Origin: Adineta steineri
Taxonomy: Eukaryota > Rotifera > Eurotatoria > Adinetida > Adinetidae
Assembly (NCBI GenBank): GCA_905250115.1
Contig: CAJNOI010000031.1
Location: 281,278 to 345,277 of the forward strand
DNA length: 64,000 bases
Reading direction: 5' to 3'
Under the pieces are notes generated by a model. It saw nothing but the letters and a program-made list of their open reading frames with translations. It was not told the DNA's origin and did not search any database. The position numbers and the translations under genes are program-made. Positions 39,131 through 53,300 of the stretch are shown here, in pieces (the stretch's first letter is position 1; every line of letters starts with the position of its first letter).

Positions 39131-40296
39131 ATGGCTAAAGCCTATGATTATTTATTTAAATTACTTTTGATTGGTATATTGAATTTTCTCATATGAATAT
39201 TTATTTATTTTTGTTTATTTAGGTGATAGTGGTGTTGGAAAAGTAAAATAAAAGAATTTTCAAAAGAAATATTTTTTTTTTTATTTACTATTTTATTAGA
39301 CATGTGTGCTTTTGCGTTTCTGTGATTCAGCATTTAGCACAACTTTTATTTCAACGATTGGTAATTTATTTATCTTGAATTTTTCTCTAGAAAATATATA
39401 TATTCTATATAGGAATTGATTTTAAAATTAGAACAATTGATCTTGATGGACGAAAAATCAAACTTCAAATATGGTAGATATATATTCGATTAAGATAATT
39501 TATTATATTTTTTAAATTTTTTCTAGGGATACAGCAGGCCAAGTAAGGATTGATATGTATTGATTTATATTTATTAATAAAAACTTTTAGGAACGATTTA
39601 AAACAATAACAACAGCTTATTATCGTGGTGCAATGGTAAATTTTAAATATAATAAATTTTCTATTTTAATATAAAAATTTCTTCGTAGGGTATAATGTTA
39701 GTATACGATATCACAAGTGAAAAAAGTTTCGATAATATCAAAAATTGGATTCGAAATATTGAAGAAGTAGGAAAAAAATTAAATTTTTTCTATTTAATTT
39801 ATTTGTATATTTTAGCATGCATCCGCTGAAGTTGAACGAATGCTTATAGGAAATAAATGTGACATGCAAGATAAACGACAAGTTAGTCGAGAAAAGGGTG
39901 AACATGTATGTATTCAATATTCTTAAAAAACAAAAATCTAGGATTATGTATAATTTAGCTTGCTATGGAATATGGTATTAAATTTACGGAAACTAGTGCT
40001 AAAGGAAATATCGTAAGTTAGAATAGATATATATTCAATTTATATTGTTGTTTGATTATTTTAGAATGTGGATGAAGCATTTCTTTCTCTTGCCAAAGAT
40101 ATCAAAGCAAAGATTGATAAGAAAGCGGTATGAAATCTATTTCTAATTAGATTTTTAATCATATTGTGTTTCTTCTTTTTGTTTATAGGGTGCTGATCAG
40201 ACTGGTAATAAAGTTGTATCTGGTGGTATTAGGCCAAAAGCAGATTCAAATAAAAAACCTGGTACATCGTTTTGGTCTCGTTGTTCATTGTTCTAA
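39131..40296 (+). CDS. Rab8-type small GTPase
   Basis: Directs post-Golgi vesicles to the plasma membrane and cilium (family knowledge). Eleven short exons: 39131-39173, 39223-39242, 39300-39360, 39413-39473, 39527-39542, 39591-39635, 39689-39766, 39816-39905, 39959-40012, 40065-40127, about 40189-40296; about 212 residues. All nucleotide motifs are intact: GDSGVGKT (P-loop), effector region [21 protein letters not shown] (switch II), NKCD and TSAK. The run [15 protein letters not shown], then [15 protein letters not shown] and [11 protein letters not shown], matches Rab8 best, with Rab10 and Rab13 next. The C-terminus is Cys-Ser-Leu-Phe, a CaaX box as in Rab8 rather than the double-Cys end of Rab10; a final Phe is unusual but usually accepted by geranylgeranyl transferase I. 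Confidence 0.94.
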
Positions 40297-41316
40297 ACAA
40301 AAAGCCAAATTCAATCTGAAACAAAAAGATCTTGTCATATTTATTGATTTTCTATTGTTGTTTTTTTGTTATCAAACAGCATGGATATATCAATGATGAG
40401 TTTACTTTTTCGTCTGTTTTCTTTTTATTTAATACCGATCAATCATCATCCACTTTGTATATCGTACTCTTTTTTTTTCTTCTCATTATTACGTTTGTTA
40501 TTATTCTTGGGTATCTATCTTTTTTTCTCTTTTCTTTTCTTTTCTTATTGTGGAATAAAATAAAACATACATGCTTGTATTGATGAAGATTGTTGACTTC
40601 CGAAGATGGACAAATAGATAGATCAACTAGTTCACTCTCAATCTTATTAATCGCTCCAATATGACATCTGATGATTTTGTCGTCTTCTTTTCTATATGTC
40701 CGGATGAATACCTTCTTCCTTCTCCTCTTCATCCTCCTCCTCCTCCTCCCCTTCTCTCTTTCCGATTGACGACATCGAAACGAAATCTTTTGAATAAATA
40801 TATGAATAAATGTGTCCTCATTCGAAGTCTTGCGTGTACGTTTGTTCTCAATGTACACAAAAAGAAATAAGAAGGTCCGTACGATGAACTAGTTAATCAT
40901 ACGCAACAATCGTTTGTTGAATTTAGTTTACGACGAACGAGAGATTTTTTTTAGAACAAAAAAAAAGTTTATCAAAGAAGGACATTTGTTATAAACGAAA
41001 ATTGATGAATTAAACAGAAAAAAAAACGTTTATACATAGTCAATTACAAGTAGGTAGGATTTAAAATATTCAAGGTTTGAATTAATTCTTATTTTATAGT
41101 ATTTATAGACATGTTAAAATTTTGAAAAAGAATAAAAACATCATTGAATGTATATTTCAATTTATAAAAATATAAAAGAAAAAAAAAGCATAGGAATAGT
41201 ATTTGACGAGATAGTTAAATTTATAAATAAGATATTTATTTTACTAATGAAAATTTATTAAATAAATATTGTTAATACTTATGTAAACAATAATTCCATT
41301 TATTTAGCATCATACA
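40297..41316. other. Rab8 3' flank and myosin-chitin synthase 5' region
   Basis: Begins with a T-rich probable 3' UTR with AATAAAATAAAA near 40555. A TCC/TCTTC pyrimidine run follows near 40710-40760, then AT-rich DNA. An acceptor (ATTTAG) ends about 10 bp before the next ATG, so that gene has a spliced or trans-spliced leader. No gene was seen. Confidence 0.5.
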
Positions 41317-44300
41317 ATGGTAGTTAAAGTCGGTTCAGGTGAAATCGATGATCTATCAACATTGAATGTTCTTGATGAAGAAAGTCTTTTACGTGAATTA
41401 CGTGCGAGATATAAAAAAGGAATAATCTATGTAAGTTAGAAATTCTATTGACATATGAATTTCTATTTATTCATTTATAGACATATATTGGAGATGTATT
41501 GATTGCTATTAATCCATTTAAACAATTAAATATCTATGAAAAACAGGTTTTTATTTGTTTTTAAAATTGAAAAGAAATAATTTGTTTCTTTTTAAGCAAC
41601 ATGATCTTTATAAAGATGTTCAAAGTCGAAATCAGTTAACACCACATATTTTTTGGGTTGCTGATCAAGCTTATAGAAAACTTTGTTTATCAAAACAAAC
41701 ACAATGTATTGCTGTTTCAGGAGAAAGTGGAGCTGGTACAATAGATAGATTTGTTCTTATATGAATTTGAACATGTTGTATTGTTTATTTAGGTAAAACT
41801 GAATCAACAAAACTTATGGTTTCACATATAATTCATTGTTCAAGTGATATTAGTGATCGTGAATTACAAAATCGAATTATTGAAGTTTGTATATGAATAA
41901 AAAACCACACTGAAATTGAAAATTTAATATTTAGACATCACCATTACTTGAAGCATTTGGTAATGCTCAAACGTGTATGAATCAAAATTCAAGTCGATTT
42001 GGAAAATATCTTCAATTAAATTTTACGAATACAGGTCGAATTGTTGGTGGTATGTTATTAATAGAAAAAAGTATATCTTAAGAAATAATTTTTTCTTCTA
42101 GCAAAAGTTTATGATTATTTACTTGAAAAATCACGTGTTGTTCAACATGGTCCTGGTGAACGTACATTTCATTTTTTTTATTATTTATTTGCTGGATTAG
42201 AAAAAGAAGCGTTAGAATATTTTTATTTGGATGATCCTGAAACTTATAGGTAAATATTATTTAATTTTGTAACAGAAGAAATATAGGAAAAAATATTTTA
42301 TTTAGAATTTTAAAAGATCCATGTGGTGGAAAAGTATTTCCTAGTCGAACGGATTTTAAACATTGTAGACATATGTTCAACACACAAAAAGATGTTATGA
42401 GAAGAGTCGGTTTTACTGATGAAGTAAGTTTATTTTAATGAAATATATAAAGAACTTTATTGGAATTATTTAGGATATTAATATGGTATTTACTATTCTT
42501 TCGGCAATACTTCACTTAACAAATATTCGATTTTCACATGATGATGAAACTGATGGAGTTTATATCGAAGATGAATATCCATTGGAAGTTGGTAAGTTAT
42601 TCTAGTAGATATTAACGATTTATCTTTTTGTTCTATAAAACAGGAGTTTATTTGAAGTAGATTAGAAGCCTTATTCGTTGTTTTGGTAAATTTACAATAC
42701 TAATTAACTAGTCTTATTGTATCAACACATATAAAATAATTAGGTCGTGTCTTAATTATTGCAGAAAGATACTGATAGCTAGGGAGCTGCGGAGTATTCC
42801 GAAACCCGATTATGACTTCGACGGAGTCAAAAAATTCGACTGTAGAAATCGCTTTTTTGTTAACAAAATGTCGGAGTCAAAAAAAGTTGACTCCGTAGGT
42901 CCCTGCTGATAGCTAATCATGTAGGTAATTCTGTGTTGTCTATTGCATAGAGATTTGATTTCGGTCACTTAATTCGAGCTTGTTGGCTAATATCTGAATT
43001 TGACTGTGTTACGATGCAAACATTCTAGATCTTAGTTATACAGAATGTACCAGTGATTAATATATCATAGTGCGAGTACAGTTCAGATTTAAGGAATTTT
43101 ATCGATTACGTAGTAGATATTTCATTTCTAATCTTATTACTAATTATTTATTTAATCTATAGTTTGTACTCTTCTTGCACTTGATCAAGAAATTCTTACT
43201 ATGGCACTTATTTCAACATTCAGTACAACGAAAGGTTTATTAATTGAAAATTTCTTCTGGCATTTATTTCATTTCGCAAGTATTGTTCTATTTAGGTGAA
43301 CGTGTTATAAGTCTGAAAAATTCTGATCAAGCAAATGATTGTCGTGATGCATTAGCGAAAGCTTTATATGAACGATTATTTTCATGGATTGTTAAACAAA
43401 TCAATACACTTTTACAACCTAATCGACGGTAAATTTGTCTCATAGAAATCTCTTAAATAATATTAAATATTCAATAGACATAATCAAACTGATGATAATA
43501 TATATCGTACATGTTCAATATTAGATATGTCAGGTTTTGAAAATTTTCAAGTGAATAGTTTTGAACAATTATGTATCAATGTTGCAAATGAACATCTACA
43601 GTATTATTTTAATGAACATATTTTTTTACAAGAAGAACAAGATTATCGAACTGAAAGTGTATCATGTGAAAAAGTTGAATTTCAAAATAATGAAGATTTA
43701 ATTGAATTATTTATGGGTGTAAGTTATGATTAGATAAAATTCTAATTATCTCGTATTTATTTTTAATAGACATTAGGAATATTGGCGTTACTTGATGAAG
43801 AATCTCGTTTTCCAAAAGCAAATGATGAATCCCTTGTACAAAAATTTCATAGTCATTGTAAAAATCATCCGAGATATATTAAACCAAGAGGCAATGAAAC
43901 AGCCTTTGGAATTCATCATTATGCCGGAAAAGTATAAAAACAGACAAAGAAGAATATTTAACAAATTGTTTTATTTAGGTTGTGTATGATGCTCGTGGAT
44001 TTTTAGAAAAAAATCGAGATAATCTTAGTGCTAATCTAATTGAATGTATGGAAAAAAGTGGAATTGAATTAATTAGTTATTTATTTACAGTTAATGATGA
44101 TACAAGTAGTCCACCCATTACTTTAGGATCATCGGCGTAAGAAAAGATTATCCTATGTAGTGTGTGTGTGTTAAACTGAAAGTTTGGATATATTTTTTAG
44201 TTCACCATCGGGTAATATGAATAAACTTAAATCAACTACACTTCATCCAATGCGACGTCCAAAATCTTTCGATATCGAACGTACTAAAGAGAATTTTAGT

Positions 44301-47300
44301 CAAAAAACTGCTAAATCTCTTCGACAAGAATCGTAAATTTTTTTAATAAAGAAATCGAAATTTCTTTCTCCTATGTTTATTTAGACGTCCATTTAAATCT
44401 AATACAATTCAAAAAGAACGTTTTAGTCAAAATACTGTTACTATTCATTTTAGGGTAAATAATCTTTTAAAAATTAAATAATCTTTAATTATTTTTTTTC
44501 CTTCTAGAATTCTCTTGCTGAATTACTCGATAAAATGAAAGATGCTGAACCATCTTTTGTAAGGTATGTCAATTACTATGTAAATATCATAGAAAAGGAT
44601 GAGTTTCTTTCGTTCTGTGACTTTTGTTCAGTAGGTTAGATGATTCGACATTCTTCTAAATTCTATTGTGTTCGTGACAATAACACTAATTATTTGTTTA
44701 TTCTATATGTTTCGCTAATAAACAAATATATAAAGTGAACGAGACATTTTCGCTAGTATAGATTTAATAAAAACAACATTGTTCATGTAGGTACAATTGA
44801 ATTAAATCTATTTTTATTAAGGTTTTTCGAGATTTGTGGTTTAATGTTTTGTCACGTGTGTAGTTAATTTCACATCCTTTTTTTGTTTTGTCCGAAGTGC
44901 GTGCTTGGATGTCGGTCAGTTCGAACGAGTGGTTGTTTATTTATTGATTAGTTTAAATCTATACGAGTAACTAAAAACGAACAAGATGAAATTGATTGAC
45001 GTTTCGTATAACTAATATGTCCGATTTGAATTTATTTTCACCAAAAAATGATTTGAAAAAATTGTTATTTACTACGAAAAAATATATATATTCAACTGAT
45101 TCATGGCAAGATACATCTAATAGAACATCAACATTAATATTGAATAATGAAACTTCTTATTTATCATTATTATCAAATATACAAAATACAAATAGTTGGC
45201 AATCAATTGATGATTATACAACAATACCAAAATCATATGGTATTGATGATGAACAAACAGGTTATTGTCGTCTAGATCGACAGGGTCATTGGCTTCTTCT
45301 ATCACCTCCACCTCTTCTTCTCCAGAAAGATACAAGTCAAGTTGTTACATATTATGATAATAGACGTTTATCAAGAGATTCAAAGATTCAACAAATTGAA
45401 CATATATTTCATGATTCATGTGAAAGTTTAACTGTTTCACTTGATTTACATATTCCAACTGATGAATTATTGAAAGATAATGATAATATTTATGGACAAA
45501 ATATAGTTGTATGGAGAAATAAAATTCGACCACATCGAAATAAATCATTGGATGAGACACGCAGAATATCGAGGTTAAGTCATAACGTACAATTAGACTC
45601 AACCGATAGGTGAATATCGTGTAGTTATTAGAAAATCGCTAACGAAATATATATATCGATAGTAATAAACAAATAATCCAAAAAGATCTCATTGCATTAT
45701 ATAGATCATATTTTGTATTTCTATCTTTCTATTAATAGATGTATTAAACCCAATCATGGTAAAGTAGCTAATCAATTTGATGAAGAATTAGTTCAAGAAC
45801 AATTACGTTATAACGGTATTCTTGAAATTTCTTATATACGAAATCAAGGTTGGCCCGTTCGTTTTACATTTGAAGAATTCTTTAAACGGTATATTTTCTT
45901 CATTCTAATAAATAATTTTCATTTTGTTTTATTAGATATAAATTTATTTCTTATCCGCAAAATAGTCCGATAAGAATTAATGGAATAACGTGTGAAAGAA
46001 TCTTTAAAGATTTATCTTTAACGGATTATGTTATCGGAAAATCTAAAGTAAAAATTTTCATTTCATTTATTGATTAATAAAAATTAATTCGTAGGTTTTT
46101 TTAAAATTGGAACATTTGGAAATTTTAAATCAATATTATGAAAAATATATATCGAATATAATTAAATGTCAAAAAGTTGTTAAAGGTTTTATTGTACGAA
46201 GAAATCTGTTACGTAAAGCAAAACAATATGCCAATGAACGACATAGTCTATTAACTCAAGTACATATTAATGGAAAACGAACATTAGAAAAACTTATATC
46301 ATTACCAAAAGTAAATTGTGTATTTCTTTTGTAAATTGTATAGAAATTTTTTGTTAGGTTTCACCAAAGAATATCAAACAATTATCATCAAAAATGGAAA
46401 ATAAAAATGGACGTTCAGGTCATTTTATTAAGAAAAAACCGAAAAATCAAAAGAAATTTACATCTGATGAACCTATGCAAATGAATGAACAAGAACATAA
46501 TGAAATGTTAAGAGTAGCAAAAGTAAAATTTTAATTAAGAAAACAACATTGTTTTTTAAATTTTAATAGAAATTACAATTGATTGATAATGATGAATTTG
46601 ATGGTATCGATCATCGAATAACATCATCTAAAAAACCTGATTATGATATGAAAATTACTGATGATTTTAGATCATCATTAGAAGGTTTATCCGAACGTGA
46701 AGTTCGTATTCTTGTTCAAGATGAATTTACTCCATTAACAAATAAACATGGTCAACATAAAAATTTTCCTATGCAAGCAAATATTCAAGCAGGTTCAGGA
46801 TTAGCTAGTACAACAACATCAACACCAGATAGTCCGTTAAGAGTTCATGAAGGAGTACTTGCTGCAATGGCTGCTAAAATACCCATTGCACCAACAATGA
46901 GTTTAGCAACAGCTGAACAATTAATTCGAGAAACAAAAGTTGCAGCAACAAGTGGAGATTTATTTATGACTGGTAGGAATTTGATTAATTGAAAAAAGAA
47001 AGAATGTTTTTTGAGTAGATTGGGCAGTTGGACAAGATGAAAAGAAACAAAGAAAAGGTACACGTTCAAAATCTGAACCAAGAAATATCTTAAGTGATTT
47101 ACATGATGAAAATATGTTATCAGAACAAAAACGTGATATGATTAAAAAAATTCTTATGTTACAAAGACAAAAATTTAAAGATAATCAAGCACGTAAAACA
47201 CTAAAACCTAATGAATTTGAAAATTCAATATATAGTTTTGGTCATATGAATCAATCATCGAAAATTGATGATGAACAACCGTTATTCGAAGAGTAAATTT

Positions 47301-50300
47301 TATTTAAAAAATAAAATATTCCATTGCTTTTTGTTTGTATTTATTAAGAGATAATTCAGATTGTTGGGATGCAGCTAGAACAATGAATGTTCAAGAAGCA
47401 TATGAAAAAACAATTCATTGTTATCGTTTATCAATGCGTTTATTAAAAATTGCTACATATGTTGTACTTAATATTGGTGTTCTGTTAACAGCACTTGTTA
47501 GTAAAGGAGCTTTATTACTTATGACAAACTCAGTAGCTAAAGTACAAGAAGTAAGAAAGAAAGAAAAACAATTAAATTTTACTTACAAAAATATGTTTTA
47601 GACACCTTATCAAGAACGTTGGGTTTGGATGTTATTGATATCAGTATGTGCTCCATATCTATTTACATTTGTTGATAGTCTTGGTAAATGTTTATTTGGT
47701 AATAAACCATGGCCGACAGTGAAAATCTTTACTGTTGTATGTTTTCAATTACTTTTTTCTTGATTTTTAATTGTTTACTATATTTATGAATAGGTGTTTT
47801 TTATTGAAACTCTTCATAGTTTTGGTATAGCAATATTTGTCTTTCATATTTTACCAAAACTTGATGCAGCAAGAAGTTTATTAATAATGAACGCTGTATG
47901 TCTTGTACCGGCTTTTTTAAAACTCTTTTTAACGAAATCAAATTCATCAATTGTTCGACGAAGTCTTTTATTTCTTATGGATTTTTTTGCATTTGCTATG
48001 CAATGTTCATGTGTAGGAATTGCATTAGCATCGAAATTTTTAAAGAATGATGCATCAATGACTATTCAAACAACTTTATCATCATTATTTTTACCAACAA
48101 CTACAAATCCAATACTATTATTAAATCGACATCGACGACAAGATGAATTTATGAGTAATGGAGCAGATTTATTAGGTCCGGATATGATTGGAAATAGTGA
48201 AAGTATTTTATTTACAACACCTATTAGTAATATGAGTTCAATTGATCAAAATTTACAAACAATTTTAGCTGGATTTCATATTGAATGGGAATTACCTGTT
48301 GCTTTAATACTTGTTTCACTAGCTTGGTAAGATATTTCTAAATAAAGAAGGTACTTGTATATTTTTTCTTAGGTGGGAAAATTTTGTTGATCGTGATATA
48401 AAAATTGGTGGTCGTACGTTAGTTCATATGAAATTATTAAAAGAAAATATTATTGCAACACGATCAAAAACATCAATTATAATAACATGTTGGAAAATTC
48501 TTGTTACTATTTTATTTGCTTATATATTTCATCATGGAATATTTAATACATCAGTTGTTTTTCCAACAAATAGTAATACTGAACAATTAGAAGATCCATT
48601 ACCAAAATTATCTTCTGGACAAAATTCTTGGGCAGCATTAGGTTTTGATCAACAACCATCTCAAGGAATGTTTCCTATTTTACCACCACGTGAACGTCGT
48701 TCAATTGTCAATACATCTCTATTTATGAAACGAAATAAAAGACAATTAGATAATGATTTACCATCAAATTTTGCCTATGATGAAGACGGATTAAGTTCCG
48801 TTGGTGGAGGAAATAATCCAGGAGGAGGTGGTGAAGGAAGAGGAGAAGAATCAAATTCCAAAGATCGTTGGATTATTTATTTAACTCCAATGATATTAAA
48901 AGTTATATCAGACGCATTATGTTTTTATATGGGTCGTTTAGCATGTAAACTATGTATGCAACGAATATGTTTTGCTTTACCAATAACATTAGTGACACCA
49001 TTAGCATTAACAATACTACTTGTTATGTGTTCTGTTGCACCAAAATCGACTGTTTTTATTGAAAATTTTCTTTTTTGGAGTTGTTACGCTGATTATGCTA
49101 AAGAATCATTTAAATGGCAAGTTATTTGTGGTTTATTTCTCTGGTGGCTATCAGAATTATGGATTGGTGGACATATTTGGTTTGGTAAAAGTCAACGTTT
49201 AGCATTTACAGAACGATTGTTTGTTTCACCACGTTATTGTGCAACATTACTTGAACAATCTTTAATGATGAATCGACGTCGAAATGAACGTGATGAATTA
49301 TTAACAGGTACATTTGATGAAATGGTTACAACAAATGCTGAAACAGACTTTGATGAACAAAGTATTGAAGAATTATCAATGGAAAAAAAGTTAAGTGCAG
49401 ATGTACATACAAAAATATATTCATGTGCAACAATGTGGCATGAAACAGAAACTGAAATGTTACAATTATTAAAATCAATTATGAGGTTTGTCAATAAGAT
49501 ATAACTGCAACTGATTCTATTCAATAATTCTTTTATTTTCCCTGTAGATTGGATAGTGATCAATGTGCTCGTCGAACAGCACGAAATTATTTACATCTGA
49601 AAGATCTTGATTATTATGAATATGAAGGTCATATATTTTTTGATGATGCCACCGAAGAAGACGATAATAACGAACAAGTACCAAATAGATTTGTTCAACA
49701 ACTACTCGGAGTTGTTGATCGAGCTGCAACGTATGTTTATTTTTCTTAAAAAATTCGATTTATTTTTCAAAAAACCAAAACTATTTCTTAGTGCGATTCA
49801 TCAATGTCCAATGAAAATTCCTCCACCATTTAAAACTCCAACACCATATGGTGGACGATTAACATGGGTATTACCAGGTGGAAATTTTCTGATTGCACAT
49901 ATAAAAGATAAAACAAAAATTCGTCATAAAAAACGATGGAGTCAAGTAATGTATATGTACTATTTACTTGGTTATCGTTTGTTTGGTGATTTGAATATAA
50001 TTGAAAAACTATACAAAAGAAAACGTAAAAAGAATTCATCCAAAAGTAAATCAAAATTATTTAAAGGTTTTGGAAATTTATTAAATAATATGGATAATAA
50101 AAAACGAATACAAGTAAAGAGATTTCTAAAAACAAATAAATTTTTATTAAATATATTTATATAATTAGATGGAAAATACATATTTATTAGCACTTGATGG
50201 TGATGTTGATTTTCATCCAGAAGCTGTACGTTTATTAGTTGATCGAATGAAAAAAAATAAAAAAGTTGGTGCAGCTTGTGGACGTATTCATCCCATTGGA

Positions 50301-53300
50301 AGTGGTAAAATTAACTTCTTAAATTTCATTTTTCTTTCTAATATTTATTTGAAATAAAAATAAAGGTCCAATCGTATGGTATCAAAAATTCGAATATGCT
50401 ATTGGACATTGGCTTCAGAAAGCAACTGAACATATATTAGGTTGTGTGGTAAGACACAAATACATTCATTTTTATTTTTTAAAACAAAATATCTTCTATT
50501 CAGATGTGTAGTCCAGGTTGTTTCAGTCTTTTTCGTGGTTCAGCATTAATGGATGATCATGTACTTCGTACATATTGTACTAAATCAATTGAAGCTCGAC
50601 ATTATGTACAATATGATCAAGGTTTTTCGTTCAAAAACTAATCTTTTAATTTAATTTATTTATTTATAATAGGTGAAGATCGTTGGTTATGTACACTCTT
50701 ATTACAAGAAGGTTATCGAGTTGAATATTGTGCTGCATCCGATGCCCTTACTTATGCACCGGAATCATTTCATGTTTGTTTTAATGTTTATTGTTTTGAT
50801 AAAAAATATATTTTTGTTTTTTGGAATTCATAGGAATTTTTTAACCAACGTCGTCGTTGGGTACCATCAACTATTGCAAATATTATGGATTTTCTTGCTG
50901 AATATAAACGAATTGTAATAGTTAATGAAAGTATCTCATACTTATATATAGTCTATCAACTTTTCTTAATGGTTTCAACTGTACTCGGTCCAGCAACAGT
51001 ACTTCTGATGATTATTGGAGCATTTAATGCTTGTTTTGGTATGTTTAATATGCATTTCTCGAGAGAATAAAGCATTATTTTATTTTAAAGGTACAAGTCT
51101 TTGGCAATCAATGTATATGTCTGTTCTTCCTGCTTTCTTTTATCTCTTATTATGTTTTCATACAACAACTGATTTTCAAATTCGTGCAGCCGCATTTTTT
51201 TCTGCTGTTTATGCAATAATAATGATGTCAGTTATTGTTGGTACAACTATTCAAATAGCTGAAGATTCTTGGACATCACCGAATGCTGTTTTTCTCATGT
51301 TACTATTTTCGATAAATTTTATTGCTGCGCTGATGCATCCACAAGAATTTTGGTGTATTGTACCGGGTTTATTATATTTTTTATGTATACCAAGTGGATA
51401 TTTGTTTTTAATTATTTATTCACTTTGTAATCTTAATATTGTTTCATGGGGTACAAGAGAAGCACCAAAAAAAGTTAAAAAAAATCAAAGTAAAGAAGAA
51501 ATTGAACGTGCAAGAATGCAAGAATTAACACAAGTTAAAAAGAAATCTGCAGGATTTTTTAATCAAGTAAGAATTTTGATTAAAAAGAAGAAAAATAAAA
51601 GATTTCTATTGATGGTTTTTTTTAATGAAAAAAGGTATTTGCAAATTTCAATTTTAAAAAATATGATGAAAGAGTTCGTTCATATGCACGTAAATGGCTT
51701 GGTCTTGAACGAACTGGACTTAATGGTATTTTATTAAAACAAATTTTAGGTGCTATGGAACGAATGGAAAAGGTATTGATGATTTTTCAAATTTTAAGAG
51801 AAGAGAACAAGAAATTGTTTTTTAGTGTAAATTTGATGAAGAAATGGAAGCTGTAGCAACACAAGGTATATATCCAACAGCTGGTAAAACACAAGTTGGA
51901 TCTGATACCGATGCTAAATATGGTTTAATGCAATTAGCAGCTCGTGCTGCTACTCCTCAAACAACGGGTGGACTAATGAATCGTGCTAGTTATCCACAAA
52001 TAGATCCTCAACAACAATTAATCTATCGTGGAATAAATAATGCACGAAATACACCCTATGGACAAATTATGTCATATGCCGGTATTTCACGTCCAATTGA
52101 ATCACCACAAGTTGTTAAACGTGATGAACTAGGTATAAATTCGTAAAACTAACTTTTTTTCTCGTAAACATTTATTTACATACGTCCTGTTTTTTTAGTT
52201 AATCCTGCTTGGATATTTCATGAATCATTATTAGATTCAGAAGTTGTTATGCTTGATCCACGTGAAGTGAAATTTTTTAAAGAATTAATTGAACGTTATT
52301 TATATCCATTAGTTGAAGATAAAGATCATCAAAAGAAAATGGTTAGTGATCTTAAATCATTACGTAATAATTGTTGCTTTGTATTCTTTATGATAAATAC
52401 ATTATGGATTGTTATTATATTTTCTTTTCAACTTGTTTCGGAACGTATACGTGATTATGTATTTATACCAATAAAACGTTTACATAATGAACCATTACGT
52501 TTTGAACCACTTGGTTTTGGATTTTTAGTTTTTTTTGCAAGTATTTTACTTGTACAATTTATTTCAATGTTATGGCATCGCTATGGAACATTATTACATT
52601 TATTAGCATCAACTGATTTAAAACTTGGCCGAAGAACTCACGGGAAAAATGGAAGTAGTCATCGACGTGAAGATTTTACAATAGATAATGTTGAAGATGC
52701 TGTTGAACAAGTTAAAGTTTTACAACAATTAAAAGGTTTTGATGAAGAAGATTTACCTGAACCGGACTATGATGTTGATATTGATGATGATGATAAGCAA
52801 GCAACTGAACCAGATTTATCAACAACAGGTCTTGTCTATCGTACTAATGGACCACGATTTATCAAAAATTCAACATGTACATCACAACAATGGAGTGATA
52901 TAGCTAAAGTTAATGATATGCAAAGAAATTTAGATACAACTGATCATAGTGAAATAAGTCAAATGTAAGAATATGAAAGTATTTTTTTTATTTATATAAA
53001 CATGAACTATTTATGTATAGGGCTGGTTATGTATCAGGTTCAGTTAAAACATATGGAAGTAATTATGAAGCAATAAAACGACGTCAAATATCAAATAAAC
53101 GTCATTTATATAATAAATCACTTGATCATGTTTTTAAATCACGTTATCATGCATTGACACAACAACAACATCATCAAACGCATAAAAACCCACGAGTTAA
53201 ATTAACTGATGTTTTTCAACAGCAACAACAACAATTAGTTTCACCAAGAGCTAGACGTACATCAAGTGCATTAACAGTACGTGATAGTGTTAATGGTGTT

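Noticed and set aside
40439..40858. 139-codon Arg/Lys-rich minus-strand frame downstream of Rab8
   Set aside because: Composed of the complement of pyrimidine microsatellite and T-rich 3' UTR; low complexity, no family resemblance.
42592..43162. Possible missing exon in the 571-bp intron of the motor
   Set aside because: Flanking exons are in phase and the motor sequence is continuous; the extra length is partly explained by the MITE.
49607..50164. 185-codon frame overlapping chitin synthase exons 27-28
   Set aside because: It reads through introns; the exon-phased model gives the conserved synthase sequence instead.
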